From NCBI GenBank assembly GCA_028278265.1, contig JANQET010000163.1, forward strand, positions 1 to 57,593: 57,593 nt of DNA, read 5' to 3'. Shown here piece by piece: positions 50,164 to 57,593 of the stretch (its first letter is position 1; each line of letters opens with the position of its first letter). The DNA comes from Myxococcota bacterium (lineage in GTDB: Bacteria; Myxococcota_A; Polyangia; JAAYKL01). Both the position numbers and the translations under genes were made by a program. The notes under the pieces were generated by a model. The model had not been told where the DNA came from, did no database searches, and worked only from the letters and a program-made list of their open reading frames with translations.

Positions 50164-51813
50164 TCAAGGCCCTGCCAAGGGCAGGCTCACGGTGAACACG
50201 ATCCCCTGTTGGCGATCGCTGTCCGCGCTGAGGGTTCCACCGTGCAGCCCGACAATGTCGCGGGCCAGCGCGATGCCCAGGGCGAGCCCCCCGGCATCTT
50301 CGGGGGAGAAGGCGCCGTCGACCGCGTTGACCGCCCGGTTGAACCGCTTGCGCTCCCCGTGGGGAATGGCGCGTCGGTTGTCGAGAATGACCACCTTCAA
50401 CCAGCCCTCGGGAGTGTCCTCGTGTCGCTCACGGGATGCCCTCAGGGTAATTGTACCCCGCTCCATCGAGTCGATCACGCGGGAGACCAGATCGAGCAGG
50501 GCCTGGCGAATTCGCGCCGCGTCCACATACACCGGCGGCAGCCCGGGCTCGAGCTCGCTGTAGAGCTCGATCGGTCGGTCCCCGATCAGCTTGCGCGCCA
50601 CGGTGCCGCACTCGGTGAGGATCTCCACCGAGGGGACCCAGCGCTGCTCCAGGTCCAGCCGCCCGGCTTTCAATTTGGAGGTGTCCAGAATGTCGGCCAC
50701 CAGCACGATGAGGCGTTCGGATTCCCGGGAGATGGACAGCAGCGCCTTGTGCGGCTTGTCCTCGATCGGACCCTCCATCCCCTTGAGCAGGAGCTCGGTG
50801 AAGCCGATCACCGAATTGAGCGGGCTGCGCAAATCGTGGCTCATTCCGGCGAAGAACTGGGTCTTCATCTCCCGGGAATAGTGGCCGGTCTCGATCGCGT
50901 TGATCTGGGCCCCGTGCAAGGAGAAGAAGCGGTTCTCCAACCGGCTCAGTTCCTGCTCGACGGCGCTGATTTCAGTTGGGGACTCACTGGTCACGTTTTT
51001 TTTCTTGCCGTGGGGAATCTCCTCCATCCGGGTGGCCAGCCGGGTCAGCCACCGTTTGATCCCCACCGACCCCAGGGTGGTGACCAGGCCGCAACCGAAG
51101 ACCGCGACCATCAATGTGGCGATGACGATGAGCCATGATTTGCGATCCACATCGGGCTCGAACTTGATGCCCACGATCCCCTCACCATCGGCCAATTCGG
51201 TCCAGACAAATCCCTCACCCCGCTCGTCGATGATGCTGTCAATCGTCGTCTGCCGGACGATTCGGCGAATCTGCTCTGCCTCGGCGCGGGCGACCCCCAC
51301 CCCCATCGGCGGATTTTCGAACAGGGCGAAGGGGGTGGCGTGATCGAAACTGGCCACGCGGGAGAGCTCTTCGATCACCGCTTCCCGCGAGGCTCGCTCT
51401 CTGGGGGTGAGCATCGCGCCGGCGAGCTGGCGGTAGCGTTCGAGCTGCCACTGCCGGGTCGTGTTGAGCACGATTCGTTCGGCGTAAAACGACAACACCA
51501 GCGTCATCAACAAGCTGGGAACAAACAGAATCCAGAAGAGCTGGAGGGTCATCGACCAGGCCAACGGCCGATCCGGCGGGATCTCATCAGGGCAATTGAC
51601 GAACCAGCGGGTCTTGACCTTGAGCAGTAACAGCCCCCCCAGCAATGCCAGCACCCCCAGTGCTGCCAAACACAGCGACCAGGGTTGCCATTGAACCAGG
51701 ATACCCAGCCAAACGATGGCGCTCACCCCGCCCAAGGCGACCAACCACAACAACAGGGTGTAGCCGATGCGGAGGGTCGCGATTCTGGGATCGGCGCGGG
51801 GTACTTTGCTCAT
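50164..51813 (-). CDS. Histidine kinase with intact His but degenerate ATP-binding domain
   Basis: A 549-residue membrane protein with two N-terminal helices (about 17-65), a third (about 91-112), a periplasmic loop and a fourth (about 228-248). HisKA is normal, with His326 in SHDLRSPLNS. The HATPase_c domain is present but damaged: the N box reads LLDLVSRVIDS (Asp441 and Arg445 in place of both Asn), the G1 box LDNRRAIP lacks its glycines, the F box is unrecognisable and the G2 box reads GGLALGIAL. It is unlikely to bind ATP. The ATG overlaps the stop of the partner kinase (ATGA). Together they look like a split kinase. Confidence 0.88.
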   Translation of the reverse strand: MSKVPRADPRIATLRIGYTLLLWLVALGGVSAIVWLGILVQWQPWSLCLAALGVLALLGGLLLLKVKTRWFVNCPDEIPPDRPLAWSMTLQLFWILFVPSLLMTLVLSFYAERIVLNTTRQWQLERYRQLAGAMLTPRERASREAVIEELSRVASFDHATPFALFENPPMGVGVARAEAEQIRRIVRQTTIDSIIDERGEGFVWTELADGEGIVGIKFEPDVDRKSWLIVIATLMVAVFGCGLVTTLGSVGIKRWLTRLATRMEEIPHGKKKNVTSESPTEISAVEQELSRLENRFFSLHGAQINAIETGHYSREMKTQFFAGMSHDLRSPLNSVIGFTELLLKGMEGPIEDKPHKALLSISRESERLIVLVADILDTSKLKAGRLDLEQRWVPSVEILTECGTVARKLIGDRPIELYSELEPGLPPVYVDAARIRQALLDLVSRVIDSMERGTITLRASRERHEDTPEGWLKVVILDNRRAIPHGERKRFNRAVNAVDGAFSPEDAGGLALGIALARDIVGLHGGTLSADSDRQQGIVFTVSLPLAGP

Positions 51814-53246
51814 TGGGCCACCGGCAAGGTCACGATGAACTGTGATCCCCTTTCAGTGGCGGCGCTGATGCGGATCGTTCCCCGGTGCAGCTCGACCAGT
51901 CGCTTGGAGATGGCCAGGCCCAATCCCGCCCCGCGCCGTCGGGTGCTCATCTCGCCCCGCTGTTGGAACGGGTCGAAGATCGACTCGTGGGCGCTCTGGG
52001 GGATGCCGATGCCCGAATCGCTGACCTCGACGATGACCTTGCTCGGACCAGTGGGCCGGATCTCGATTTGCACCTCCCCCTGCTCGGTGAATTTGATCCC
52101 GTTGCTGACCAGGTTGGTGAGCACCTGCCACAGGCGCTGCCGATCGCCGTTGACCAGGATCGGTTGTTCGGGAACATTCACTAGGATCTGGAGCGGTTTA
52201 TCCTCGAGCTCACCTCGGGCGGTCTGGGCCACTTCCCGGGCGATCTCGACCAGATCGACGGGTCGAGGATCGAAGGAGAACTGTCCGCCGAGCAGAACCG
52301 AAAAGTCGAGAATATCATCCACCAGTCGCAGCAACCGTCCGCTGGCCTGACGAATAATCCGCACATCGTCGAGTTGCGCCTCGGTCAGCTCCCCGTGACG
52401 ACCATCGACGATCTCTTCGGCCTGGCGATCGATCGCCTGCAACGGTGCCCTGAGCTCCTTGGCCACTGTGGAGAGAAACACGGTGCGCTGTTGATCGACG
52501 ACTTTGACTTCGTCCAGGGCGTCCCGGTAGATCGCCAGCTCGCCGGAGAAGCGCTGCTCCAGCGTGGCGATGGAGCGGTAGAGCGACTTGAGCTCCCGCA
52601 CCGCGGAGAGACAGAGATCCTCGGTCGCGACCGTGTCCCGTGGCTGCATCACTGCTGCCAACCGCCGCTTGAGACGGGCGAACACCGCGGCCACATCTCT
52701 GCCGTGTAGGTAGCCGAACCCGAGAACCGCAGCGAATAGAACCGCGGCCAGGGCGATCAATCCGCCGGTTCCGCCCAGGTGCGGCACCTGTTCGGCGAGC
52801 AACTGATCAGAGGCCAGGACCAGGGTCAGTCGTCCGTTGGGGGTGTAGACCGGCGCCGAGGCGACGATTTGATGGGCACCTTCGATCGACGTTTCGGTCA
52901 CCGGGGTGTTGATCACTCGGTGAAGCTCTTCCCGCGGGAGCTTGGCCAACGGGGTGGGCACCAGTGCGACCCCCCGGCGGTCGAACAAACCGACCTGGGC
53001 CTGTAGCTTGTCGGACAGGTCGCGCGTCAGCGCCTCCCGTTCCGATTCCTCGGTGCGCGAGAGCGCGTCGGCGAGCCAGACCGAGGCCATTCGCACCGTT
53101 TCGGCCAGGCCCCGTCTATCGTGGGTGCTCAGGCGCGCTTGCATGACGATTGTGACCACCAGGGTGGTCAGTAGGGGCAAGGTGGCGGCCATCAGGATAC
53201 ACCGCAGCACAATCGACGCCCTGCGTTTGGCTCGTCGGATAAACAT
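51810..53246 (-). CDS. Histidine kinase lacking the phospho-acceptor His but with intact ATPase domain
   Basis: A 478-residue membrane kinase with helices at about 13-36 and 161-181 and a periplasmic sensor of about 125 residues between them. The H box reads STVAKELRAPLQ: Lys263 (AAG codon) stands where the phosphorylated His should be. All ATP-binding boxes are intact: N box TNLVSNGIKFT (378-382), G1 DSGIGIP (410-416), F box IFDPF and G2 RGAGLGLAI (438-445). It could bind ATP and phosphorylate a partner but not itself. The partner kinase overlaps its stop by four bases and has the opposite defects. A receiver-domain gene is not nearby. Confidence 0.9.
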   Translation of the reverse strand: MFIRRAKRRASIVLRCILMAATLPLLTTLVVTIVMQARLSTHDRRGLAETVRMASVWLADALSRTEESEREALTRDLSDKLQAQVGLFDRRGVALVPTPLAKLPREELHRVINTPVTETSIEGAHQIVASAPVYTPNGRLTLVLASDQLLAEQVPHLGGTGGLIALAAVLFAAVLGFGYLHGRDVAAVFARLKRRLAAVMQPRDTVATEDLCLSAVRELKSLYRSIATLEQRFSGELAIYRDALDEVKVVDQQRTVFLSTVAKELRAPLQAIDRQAEEIVDGRHGELTEAQLDDVRIIRQASGRLLRLVDDILDFSVLLGGQFSFDPRPVDLVEIAREVAQTARGELEDKPLQILVNVPEQPILVNGDRQRLWQVLTNLVSNGIKFTEQGEVQIEIRPTGPSKVIVEVSDSGIGIPQSAHESIFDPFQQRGEMSTRRRGAGLGLAISKRLVELHRGTIRISAATERGSQFIVTLPVAQ

Positions 53247-53339
53247 CGCAGTGCAGTGTACCTAAAACAGATCCTCCCCAAAAGAAAATTAACCGGCCTC
53301 CCGTTCGGCCAAGGGCTGAAAGAGTTCCTGTGAAGTGTT

Positions 53340-54347
53340 ATGACACAAGATCAGATGAGCTGGTTGAACCACCACCGCAGCAACCCGGGGCGATCGCGCG
53401 TTCGTCCACGGGGGGACCGGATCGGCATTCCGCGCAGCCTCGCCTTTGACGAATTGCGCTGCTTTTTCGATTCGGTGCTCCAGTCCCACGGTCAAACCCC
53501 GTTCCATTCCCCCCGCAGCAGCCCCGAGATTCTCCGGCTCGGGTCGAGCCGCTGCATCGACGAAGTCTGCTTTCCGTTGAAGACCTTCTTCGGTCACCTG
53601 GCGGCGTTGCTCGAACAGGGGGTGGATACCGTTCTCGTTCCCCGAATTATCTCCACGGCTCGTGGTCGCAACCTCTGCCCCAAATTTCACGTGTTGCCCG
53701 ACCTGGTCGAGCAATCGTTCCCCGAGTTCAAGGTGTTGTCCCCCTATCTGGATCTGCACCACGCCAAAAAAAGGGATTTTCGCCAACACCTGTTTGCGGC
53801 GAGCCGCGCGATGCTGATTGAGCTCGGGGCCTGGCACCGACACTCGACCGAACAGCTGACCCTGGCCTGGCAACGGGAGAAAGAATGCCGGATCGACCCC
53901 CCTGATCCCCCTGCGGATCAACTGACCGTCGCCCTGGTCGGACATACCTACGGGGAAAGGGATCCCTTCTTGAACCTGCACTCGGCAAAGACCCTGTCGG
54001 ATCAAGGGGTCGCGGTCGTGGGGTCACCGGCGGTGCTGCCCGTCGAACCGAGCTTTCTCGAAGAGGGGATTTACTACGAGCCCACCTTTCGCACGGCCCG
54101 GGCGATTGACCATCACCTGCGCCGGGGTGTCGACGGTCTGGTTCTGGCGACCTATTTCGCCTGCGGACCGGACTCCTACGGGGCCGACACCTTCTTGTAC
54201 CGATTGAAGCGACAACAGGTGCGTGTGCCTGTGCTGCGGTTGATTTTTGACGAGCACACCGCCCCGGAGGGGTTGATCACCCGATTGACCACCTTCGTCG
54301 ATGTGGCCCGGCACTACCGGGAGCAGCGGTTGAACGAATCGTGTTGA
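53340..54347 (+). CDS. COG3580-like acyl-CoA dehydratase activase-related protein
   Basis: A 335-residue cytoplasmic protein related to the DUF2229/COG3580 region of 2-hydroxyacyl-CoA dehydratase activase-type proteins. Motifs are IGIPRSLAFDELRCFF near the N-terminus, SSRCIDEVCFPLKTFFGHL and NLCPKFH, whose cysteines could ligate an iron-sulfur cluster, and ATYFACGPDSYG. The ATP-binding BadF/HgdC module usually fused or adjacent to such regions is missing. The gene overlaps the next one (COG3581-like), so the two probably form a complex. The substrate is unknown. Confidence 0.78.
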   Translation: MTQDQMSWLNHHRSNPGRSRVRPRGDRIGIPRSLAFDELRCFFDSVLQSHGQTPFHSPRSSPEILRLGSSRCIDEVCFPLKTFFGHLAALLEQGVDTVLVPRIISTARGRNLCPKFHVLPDLVEQSFPEFKVLSPYLDLHHAKKRDFRQHLFAASRAMLIELGAWHRHSTEQLTLAWQREKECRIDPPDPPADQLTVALVGHTYGERDPFLNLHSAKTLSDQGVAVVGSPAVLPVEPSFLEEGIYYEPTFRTARAIDHHLRRGVDGLVLATYFACGPDSYGADTFLYRLKRQQVRVPVLRLIFDEHTAPEGLITRLTTFVDVARHYREQRLNESC

Positions 54348-55423
54348 AGATCTCCACCTCCCAAATCGGCTACTTGGGCGTGGGTATGAAAACCCTGGCC
54401 CTGGAGTTGGGCCATCAGTGGATCGATCCGGAACGGCCGGGCCGAAAGGGGCTCTTGCGGGCGAGACGGTTTTCCCCGGAGTATTGCTGCTATCCGTTCC
54501 GACTGGCGTTGGCTGATTGTCTCTCTGCGCTCGAGCGGGGGGCGGACACCATCGTATTTTTCGGGGGCAAAGGGATTTGTCGGCTGGCGATGTATCAGTC
54601 GGTTCAACGGGAGATCCTGACCCATGAGGGATGGCGGTTTCGGGCCCATGTGGTCTCCGGAAACATTCGCTCCAGCCTGTACGGCATACTTCGTTCCGAA
54701 TCCCCCCATGGCCAATCGATGTCGTATACGCCGCGCACCTTCATCGGATTTTGGAAGTTCATGGCCAAGCTGAAGGTGATCGAGCGGTGGCGCTACACCC
54801 TGCTCTCGGTTCGCCCCTACTGCATCGACCAATCCGCCGCCACGCAGCTCTTTTCCCGGCTCGTCTCCCAATTGGATAGGACCCATGGCGTCCTTGGCAT
54901 CCGCCGGCTTTCGAAAAAGGGCCTGCGAGAGCTGAATCGACTCGAGCAGGATCGATCGGTATTATTGCCCCGGATCGGCCTGATCGGGGAGTCGTACGCC
55001 TGTATCGACGAGTTCACCAACCGCCGCATCATCGAGCGGCTCAACAGAATGGGCATCGAGGTGGTCTCCCCCATCTCGGAGTACAAGTTCATGTCCGTAG
55101 TCACGCGGCTCTATTACAAAACCGAGGCTTCACGCATCGCGCAGGCCCGCCGGTTTTTCAAGGCACCCGGGGGCGGAGATTCGCTCCTTTCGGCGGCCTA
55201 TGCGATGGAGTTCGCCCGCACCACGGATGGGATCTTACACCTCTATCCGTTTACCTGCCTGCCCGAAACCTCTGTGCGCCAGGTGATCACCCCCTACCTG
55301 GCCGAGCGGGCGGTGCCCTATTTTCATTTCAACCTCGACGAGCAGATGGCCGAAGAGGGGTTTGCCACCCGGTTGGAGACCTTTGCCGACATGGTCCGCA
55401 TGCGCGCGAAACCCGGCGAGTGA
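54341..55423 (+). CDS. COG3581-like partner of the activase-related protein
   Basis: A 360-residue protein resembling the COG3581 half of the same family. Conserved elements include PEYCCYPFRLALADCLSAL, a GADTIVFFGGKGICRL strand-loop and FTCLPETSVRQV; several cysteines may bind an iron-sulfur cluster. The start is GTG at 54341 or TTG at 54344, both overlapping the previous stop and indicating tight coupling. COG3580 and COG3581 proteins occur together but normally with an activating ATPase, which is not encoded in the window. Confidence 0.75.
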   Translation: MLKISTSQIGYLGVGMKTLALELGHQWIDPERPGRKGLLRARRFSPEYCCYPFRLALADCLSALERGADTIVFFGGKGICRLAMYQSVQREILTHEGWRFRAHVVSGNIRSSLYGILRSESPHGQSMSYTPRTFIGFWKFMAKLKVIERWRYTLLSVRPYCIDQSAATQLFSRLVSQLDRTHGVLGIRRLSKKGLRELNRLEQDRSVLLPRIGLIGESYACIDEFTNRRIIERLNRMGIEVVSPISEYKFMSVVTRLYYKTEASRIAQARRFFKAPGGGDSLLSAAYAMEFARTTDGILHLYPFTCLPETSVRQVITPYLAERAVPYFHFNLDEQMAEEGFATRLETFADMVRMRAKPGE

Positions 55424-55467
55424 GAAGGGACGTTGCAGGCAGGGGGAATCATTGGTAAATTGGCTTC

Positions 55468-55980
55468 ATGCGCGGGATGTTGAAACTGTTCGTCGTCTGG
55501 GGCGTCCTGAGTCAGGCCTGCACCAACATCGGTGATTTTTCCACGGGTGCGGGGGAGTGCTACGAGGGAGTGGTGGTCTCGGACCTGTCGGTTCGTCGGG
55601 GTATCGAGCCGGATGTGCGGATGGTGCTGACCATTGACGTCGATGCCCTGACCCGAGGCAACGACCTGGCAACCGAACCGTTGGATCAACTGGCCCAGCC
55701 CGCTGCGCGGATCAGTACCAGCGACGGTCAATTCGAGCAGACGCCGGTCGCTCAGATGCTCCAGTTGCCCCACGATTCGCTATCGTTGTTCCAGTTTCCC
55801 GGCGGCCGGGTGCGCAACTACTTGGCCTATGCCGTGACCAACACGGGGGCGCTGGTTACGGTCATCGTCTCATTGATGGAGAATGACGAGGTGGAGGTGC
55901 GGGTGCTGCGGCCGCTGGTCGGGGACCACCCGGCGCTGTTCGGTGTGTTCCGGCTGTCCCTCAAGGATAAGTGCGAATAG
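55468..55980 (+). CDS. Hypothetical lipoprotein
   Basis: A 170-residue protein with a short signal sequence and a possible lipobox (VLSQAC, Cys18; Gln at -2 is unusual). The mature part is beta-rich with a single further Cys pair (Cys31 and Cys169), probably a disulfide. No family was recognised. A downstream in-frame ATG at 55477 would remove three residues. The following glycosyltransferase begins two bases after its stop. Confidence 0.6.
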   Translation: MRGMLKLFVVWGVLSQACTNIGDFSTGAGECYEGVVVSDLSVRRGIEPDVRMVLTIDVDALTRGNDLATEPLDQLAQPAARISTSDGQFEQTPVAQMLQLPHDSLSLFQFPGGRVRNYLAYAVTNTGALVTVIVSLMENDEVEVRVLRPLVGDHPALFGVFRLSLKDKCE

Positions 55981-55981
55981 G

Positions 55982-57511
55982 GTGTTGGGAAATCCCAACC
56001 AATCCGGTCCGGCCCGCATTTGGACCACCATCTTCTCGGTGCGCCTGATTATCGGCGCGATGCTGGTGATCGTTCTCGCACCGGTATCGATCGATGATGA
56101 CTTCCGCATTTTTTTTGCGCGATGGTGGTTCGACCACCCCAGTTTTACCCCCTCCCAATATTGGGTGCCCGGCTATTTCTACATCTACGGTGCCATCTTG
56201 GGTCTCACCGACGATGCGGTCATCGCGCCGCGCATCCTGACCATGGGCCTTCATTTGGCCTTGGGCGCCGTGTTTCTGTTGGATCGCACCTGCCCCCGAG
56301 CGGCCAAACCGCTGGCGATTATCTGGGTGCTCTTCTCTCCCCTCTCCTGGGTGCTCGGTACGGTACCCCTGTCCGAATCCCTTTTCATACTCCTCGCCGT
56401 GTCCGGCGCGGTCTGCCTGGGCCGCTTTCTCAGCACCGGCCATTTGCCCACTCTGCTCTGCGCGGCTTTGCTCTATCTGGGTGCGTCGATGGTGCGCTAC
56501 GAGGGGTGGTTGCTGCTCGTCGTCTACAGCGCGCTCTGTGTAAGCGGCCGTCCCTCCGCGGTGAAGCGACCCCTGTGCTATGCGCTCGCGGCGGTACCTT
56601 GGGTCTTTCCCCTGGTGTGGAGCCTGTGGCTTTGGGGAATGACCGGCAATCCGTTCAACTATTTGGAAAACATCAAGACCGACTCCTTTGGACCGGGGCG
56701 GCTGGCTGACGGATTGAGCCACCCCCTCTCTTGGACCATTCCCTTTCAACTGGGCGTGGTGGTCGGGTTCGGGGCGCTGATTACCGCGCTCAAAGTGATT
56801 TCCCGGCGCTCCCGGCTGGTCGACTACTTGTGGGAGGTGCACCTGGCCGCCGCGTTGGCTTGGCTGGTCTGGGTCCTGGTGAGCGACAATATTCCCTCCC
56901 AATTTCCCCTTCGCCTGCTCTACCCCGCACTGATCTTCGGGGCCCTGCCGTTTGCCTCGTTGGTCTTGAGCCGACTGACCCCGGCCGCAATGCCGAGGGT
57001 CAGCCTTCTGCTGGGGGGAGTGATTGGACTGTGCGGCCTGGCGTACGCGCTCACTGCCGAACCCGGGTATCACGAGCCCAGCTATCGGGCGGCCAGCTAT
57101 ACCCGGGCGCTCGTCGAAAAGGGGAGCCTCCGCGGTGAGGATCGGGTGCTCGTCGAGAAGCACCTGCCCCAGAGCACCGCGCTGGTAATTTACACCAATC
57201 GACCGGGAATGATGCACATCAACAACATGGGGTCGGACTGTCCGACCGATCTGTTTGGCTGCGTTGTCGGTCAGCGCCCCTCGTGGACCGAACAGGTCAA
57301 GTTGGCGGTGATCTGGCGGGACTCGAAAACCGGCTATTTGACAGCGCTCGGCTGGCGCGCGATCGCCCAGACCGAGACCTGGACGCTGTTCTGGCGTTCG
57401 GCGGGTGCGCGACCGCTGGGATCCTGTGTCGATGAAGACAGACCCCGGCTTGGCATCGCCGATGGCCACGCCACAAATAACAGGATGAGCCGAACAAATG
57501 CGGCTCAATGA
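55982..57511 (+). CDS. GT-C fold membrane glycosyltransferase
   Basis: A 509-residue membrane protein with about 11 helices. Right after the first helix comes the acidic motif SIDDDFR typical of GT-C enzymes using polyprenyl-phosphate sugars. A soluble C-terminal domain of about 110 residues follows (EDRVLVEKHLPQSTALVIYTNRPG). The start is GTG at 55982 or TTG at 55985, directly after the lipoprotein stop; the frame upstream is a shadow of that gene. It is the second such transferase in the window, with no close similarity to the one at 44.3 kb. Confidence 0.8.
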   Translation: MLGNPNQSGPARIWTTIFSVRLIIGAMLVIVLAPVSIDDDFRIFFARWWFDHPSFTPSQYWVPGYFYIYGAILGLTDDAVIAPRILTMGLHLALGAVFLLDRTCPRAAKPLAIIWVLFSPLSWVLGTVPLSESLFILLAVSGAVCLGRFLSTGHLPTLLCAALLYLGASMVRYEGWLLLVVYSALCVSGRPSAVKRPLCYALAAVPWVFPLVWSLWLWGMTGNPFNYLENIKTDSFGPGRLADGLSHPLSWTIPFQLGVVVGFGALITALKVISRRSRLVDYLWEVHLAAALAWLVWVLVSDNIPSQFPLRLLYPALIFGALPFASLVLSRLTPAAMPRVSLLLGGVIGLCGLAYALTAEPGYHEPSYRAASYTRALVEKGSLRGEDRVLVEKHLPQSTALVIYTNRPGMMHINNMGSDCPTDLFGCVVGQRPSWTEQVKLAVIWRDSKTGYLTALGWRAIAQTETWTLFWRSAGARPLGSCVDEDRPRLGIADGHATNNRMSRTNAAQ

Positions 57512-57530
57512 CGCTGGGATGGAGGATGTA

Positions 57531-57593
57531 ATGCGTTTTGGCACAACAATATGGGTTCTGGCCGTCGTGGGCTGGGCAGCCGCTTCGATGGGG
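57531..57593 (+). CDS. Start of a secreted protein, cut by the window end
   Basis: An ATG five bases after GGAGG opens a frame that runs to the end of the window. The 21 visible residues (MRFGTTIWVLAVVGWAAAS...) have the basic-hydrophobic-small pattern of a signal peptide. Nothing more can be said. Confidence 0.6.
   Translation, partial: MRFGTTIWVLAVVGWAAASMG

Noticed and set aside
55961-57544. 527-codon frame antisense to the terminal glycosyltransferase
   Set aside because: Low-complexity Gly/Gln/Arg-rich translation and no start signal; the plus strand shows a helix pattern of a membrane enzyme.
1-57593. tRNA, rRNA, tmRNA or known riboswitches
   Set aside because: I looked for TPsiC-like and conserved core motifs in the intergenic gaps and found none; a covariance search could still reveal small RNAs.

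Overview
This window is GC-rich, gene-dense bacterial DNA and probably comes from an anaerobic member of the Myxococcota or another former deltaproteobacterial lineage. Supporting signs are secreted proteins with long Asp-(Thr/Ser/Ala/Gly) linkers (three genes plus one lipoprotein tail), a C25 protease ending in a MYXO-CTERM-like Cys-Gly-Cys tail, a CFI-box C-terminal domain, FHA-domain signalling, many histidine kinases and a sigma-54/NtrC-type control circuit. Molybdopterin sulfur reductase genes and a flavin-based, ferredoxin-type transhydrogenase locus point to anaerobic energy metabolism. No rRNA, tRNA, CRISPR array, prophage or intact insertion sequence was seen. I assigned 46 coding genes, the last one cut by the window edge, plus one doubtful open frame.

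Layout. 1-3.8 kb (minus strand): a protein with a (Cys-X-X)6 tail, a radical SAM/SPASM enzyme and an orphan histidine kinase. 4.0-12 kb: a lipoprotein, an ArsR-type repressor, a five-gene sulfur operon (molybdopterin catalytic subunit, four-cluster ferredoxin, split YeeE/YedE sulfur transporter with a rhodanese-like fusion, NrfD quinol subunit) and a divergent Nramp-like transporter. 12-21 kb: a MacA/MacB/TolC-type efflux operon that carries its own NtrC/NtrY-like regulators and starts at a textbook sigma-54 promoter. 21-25 kb: an FGE-like lipoprotein and a gingipain-family protease. 25-30.6 kb: HndA/HndC/NfnB-like subunits without a hydrogenase (Stn-type transhydrogenase) and an aminotransferase. 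31-38.6 kb: an acetyltransferase, a VWA-FHA / FHA-ABC / CPBP cluster, an M20-like lipoprotein and an HPF-like protein. 38.9-43.2 kb: CFI-box protein, outer-membrane barrel, TruA and PurA in one operon. 43.4-46 kb: a GT39 transferase pair. 45.9-53.2 kb: two histidine kinases followed by MoxR, DUF58 and transglutaminase genes. 53.3-57.6 kb: a COG3580/COG3581 pair, a lipoprotein, a second GT-C transferase and a truncated secreted ORF.

The most novel candidates are: (1) two overlapping membrane histidine kinases with complementary defects, one with Lys in place of the phospho-acceptor His but an intact ATPase domain, the other with an intact His but a ruined ATP-binding domain, implying a split kinase that works in trans; (2) the Cys-tail protein paired with a radical SAM/SPASM enzyme; (3) a 20-of-24-base operator shared by the arsR promoter and the sulfur operon promoter, linking sensor to target; and (4) three inverted-repeat elements of 160-250 bp located at gene 3' ends.
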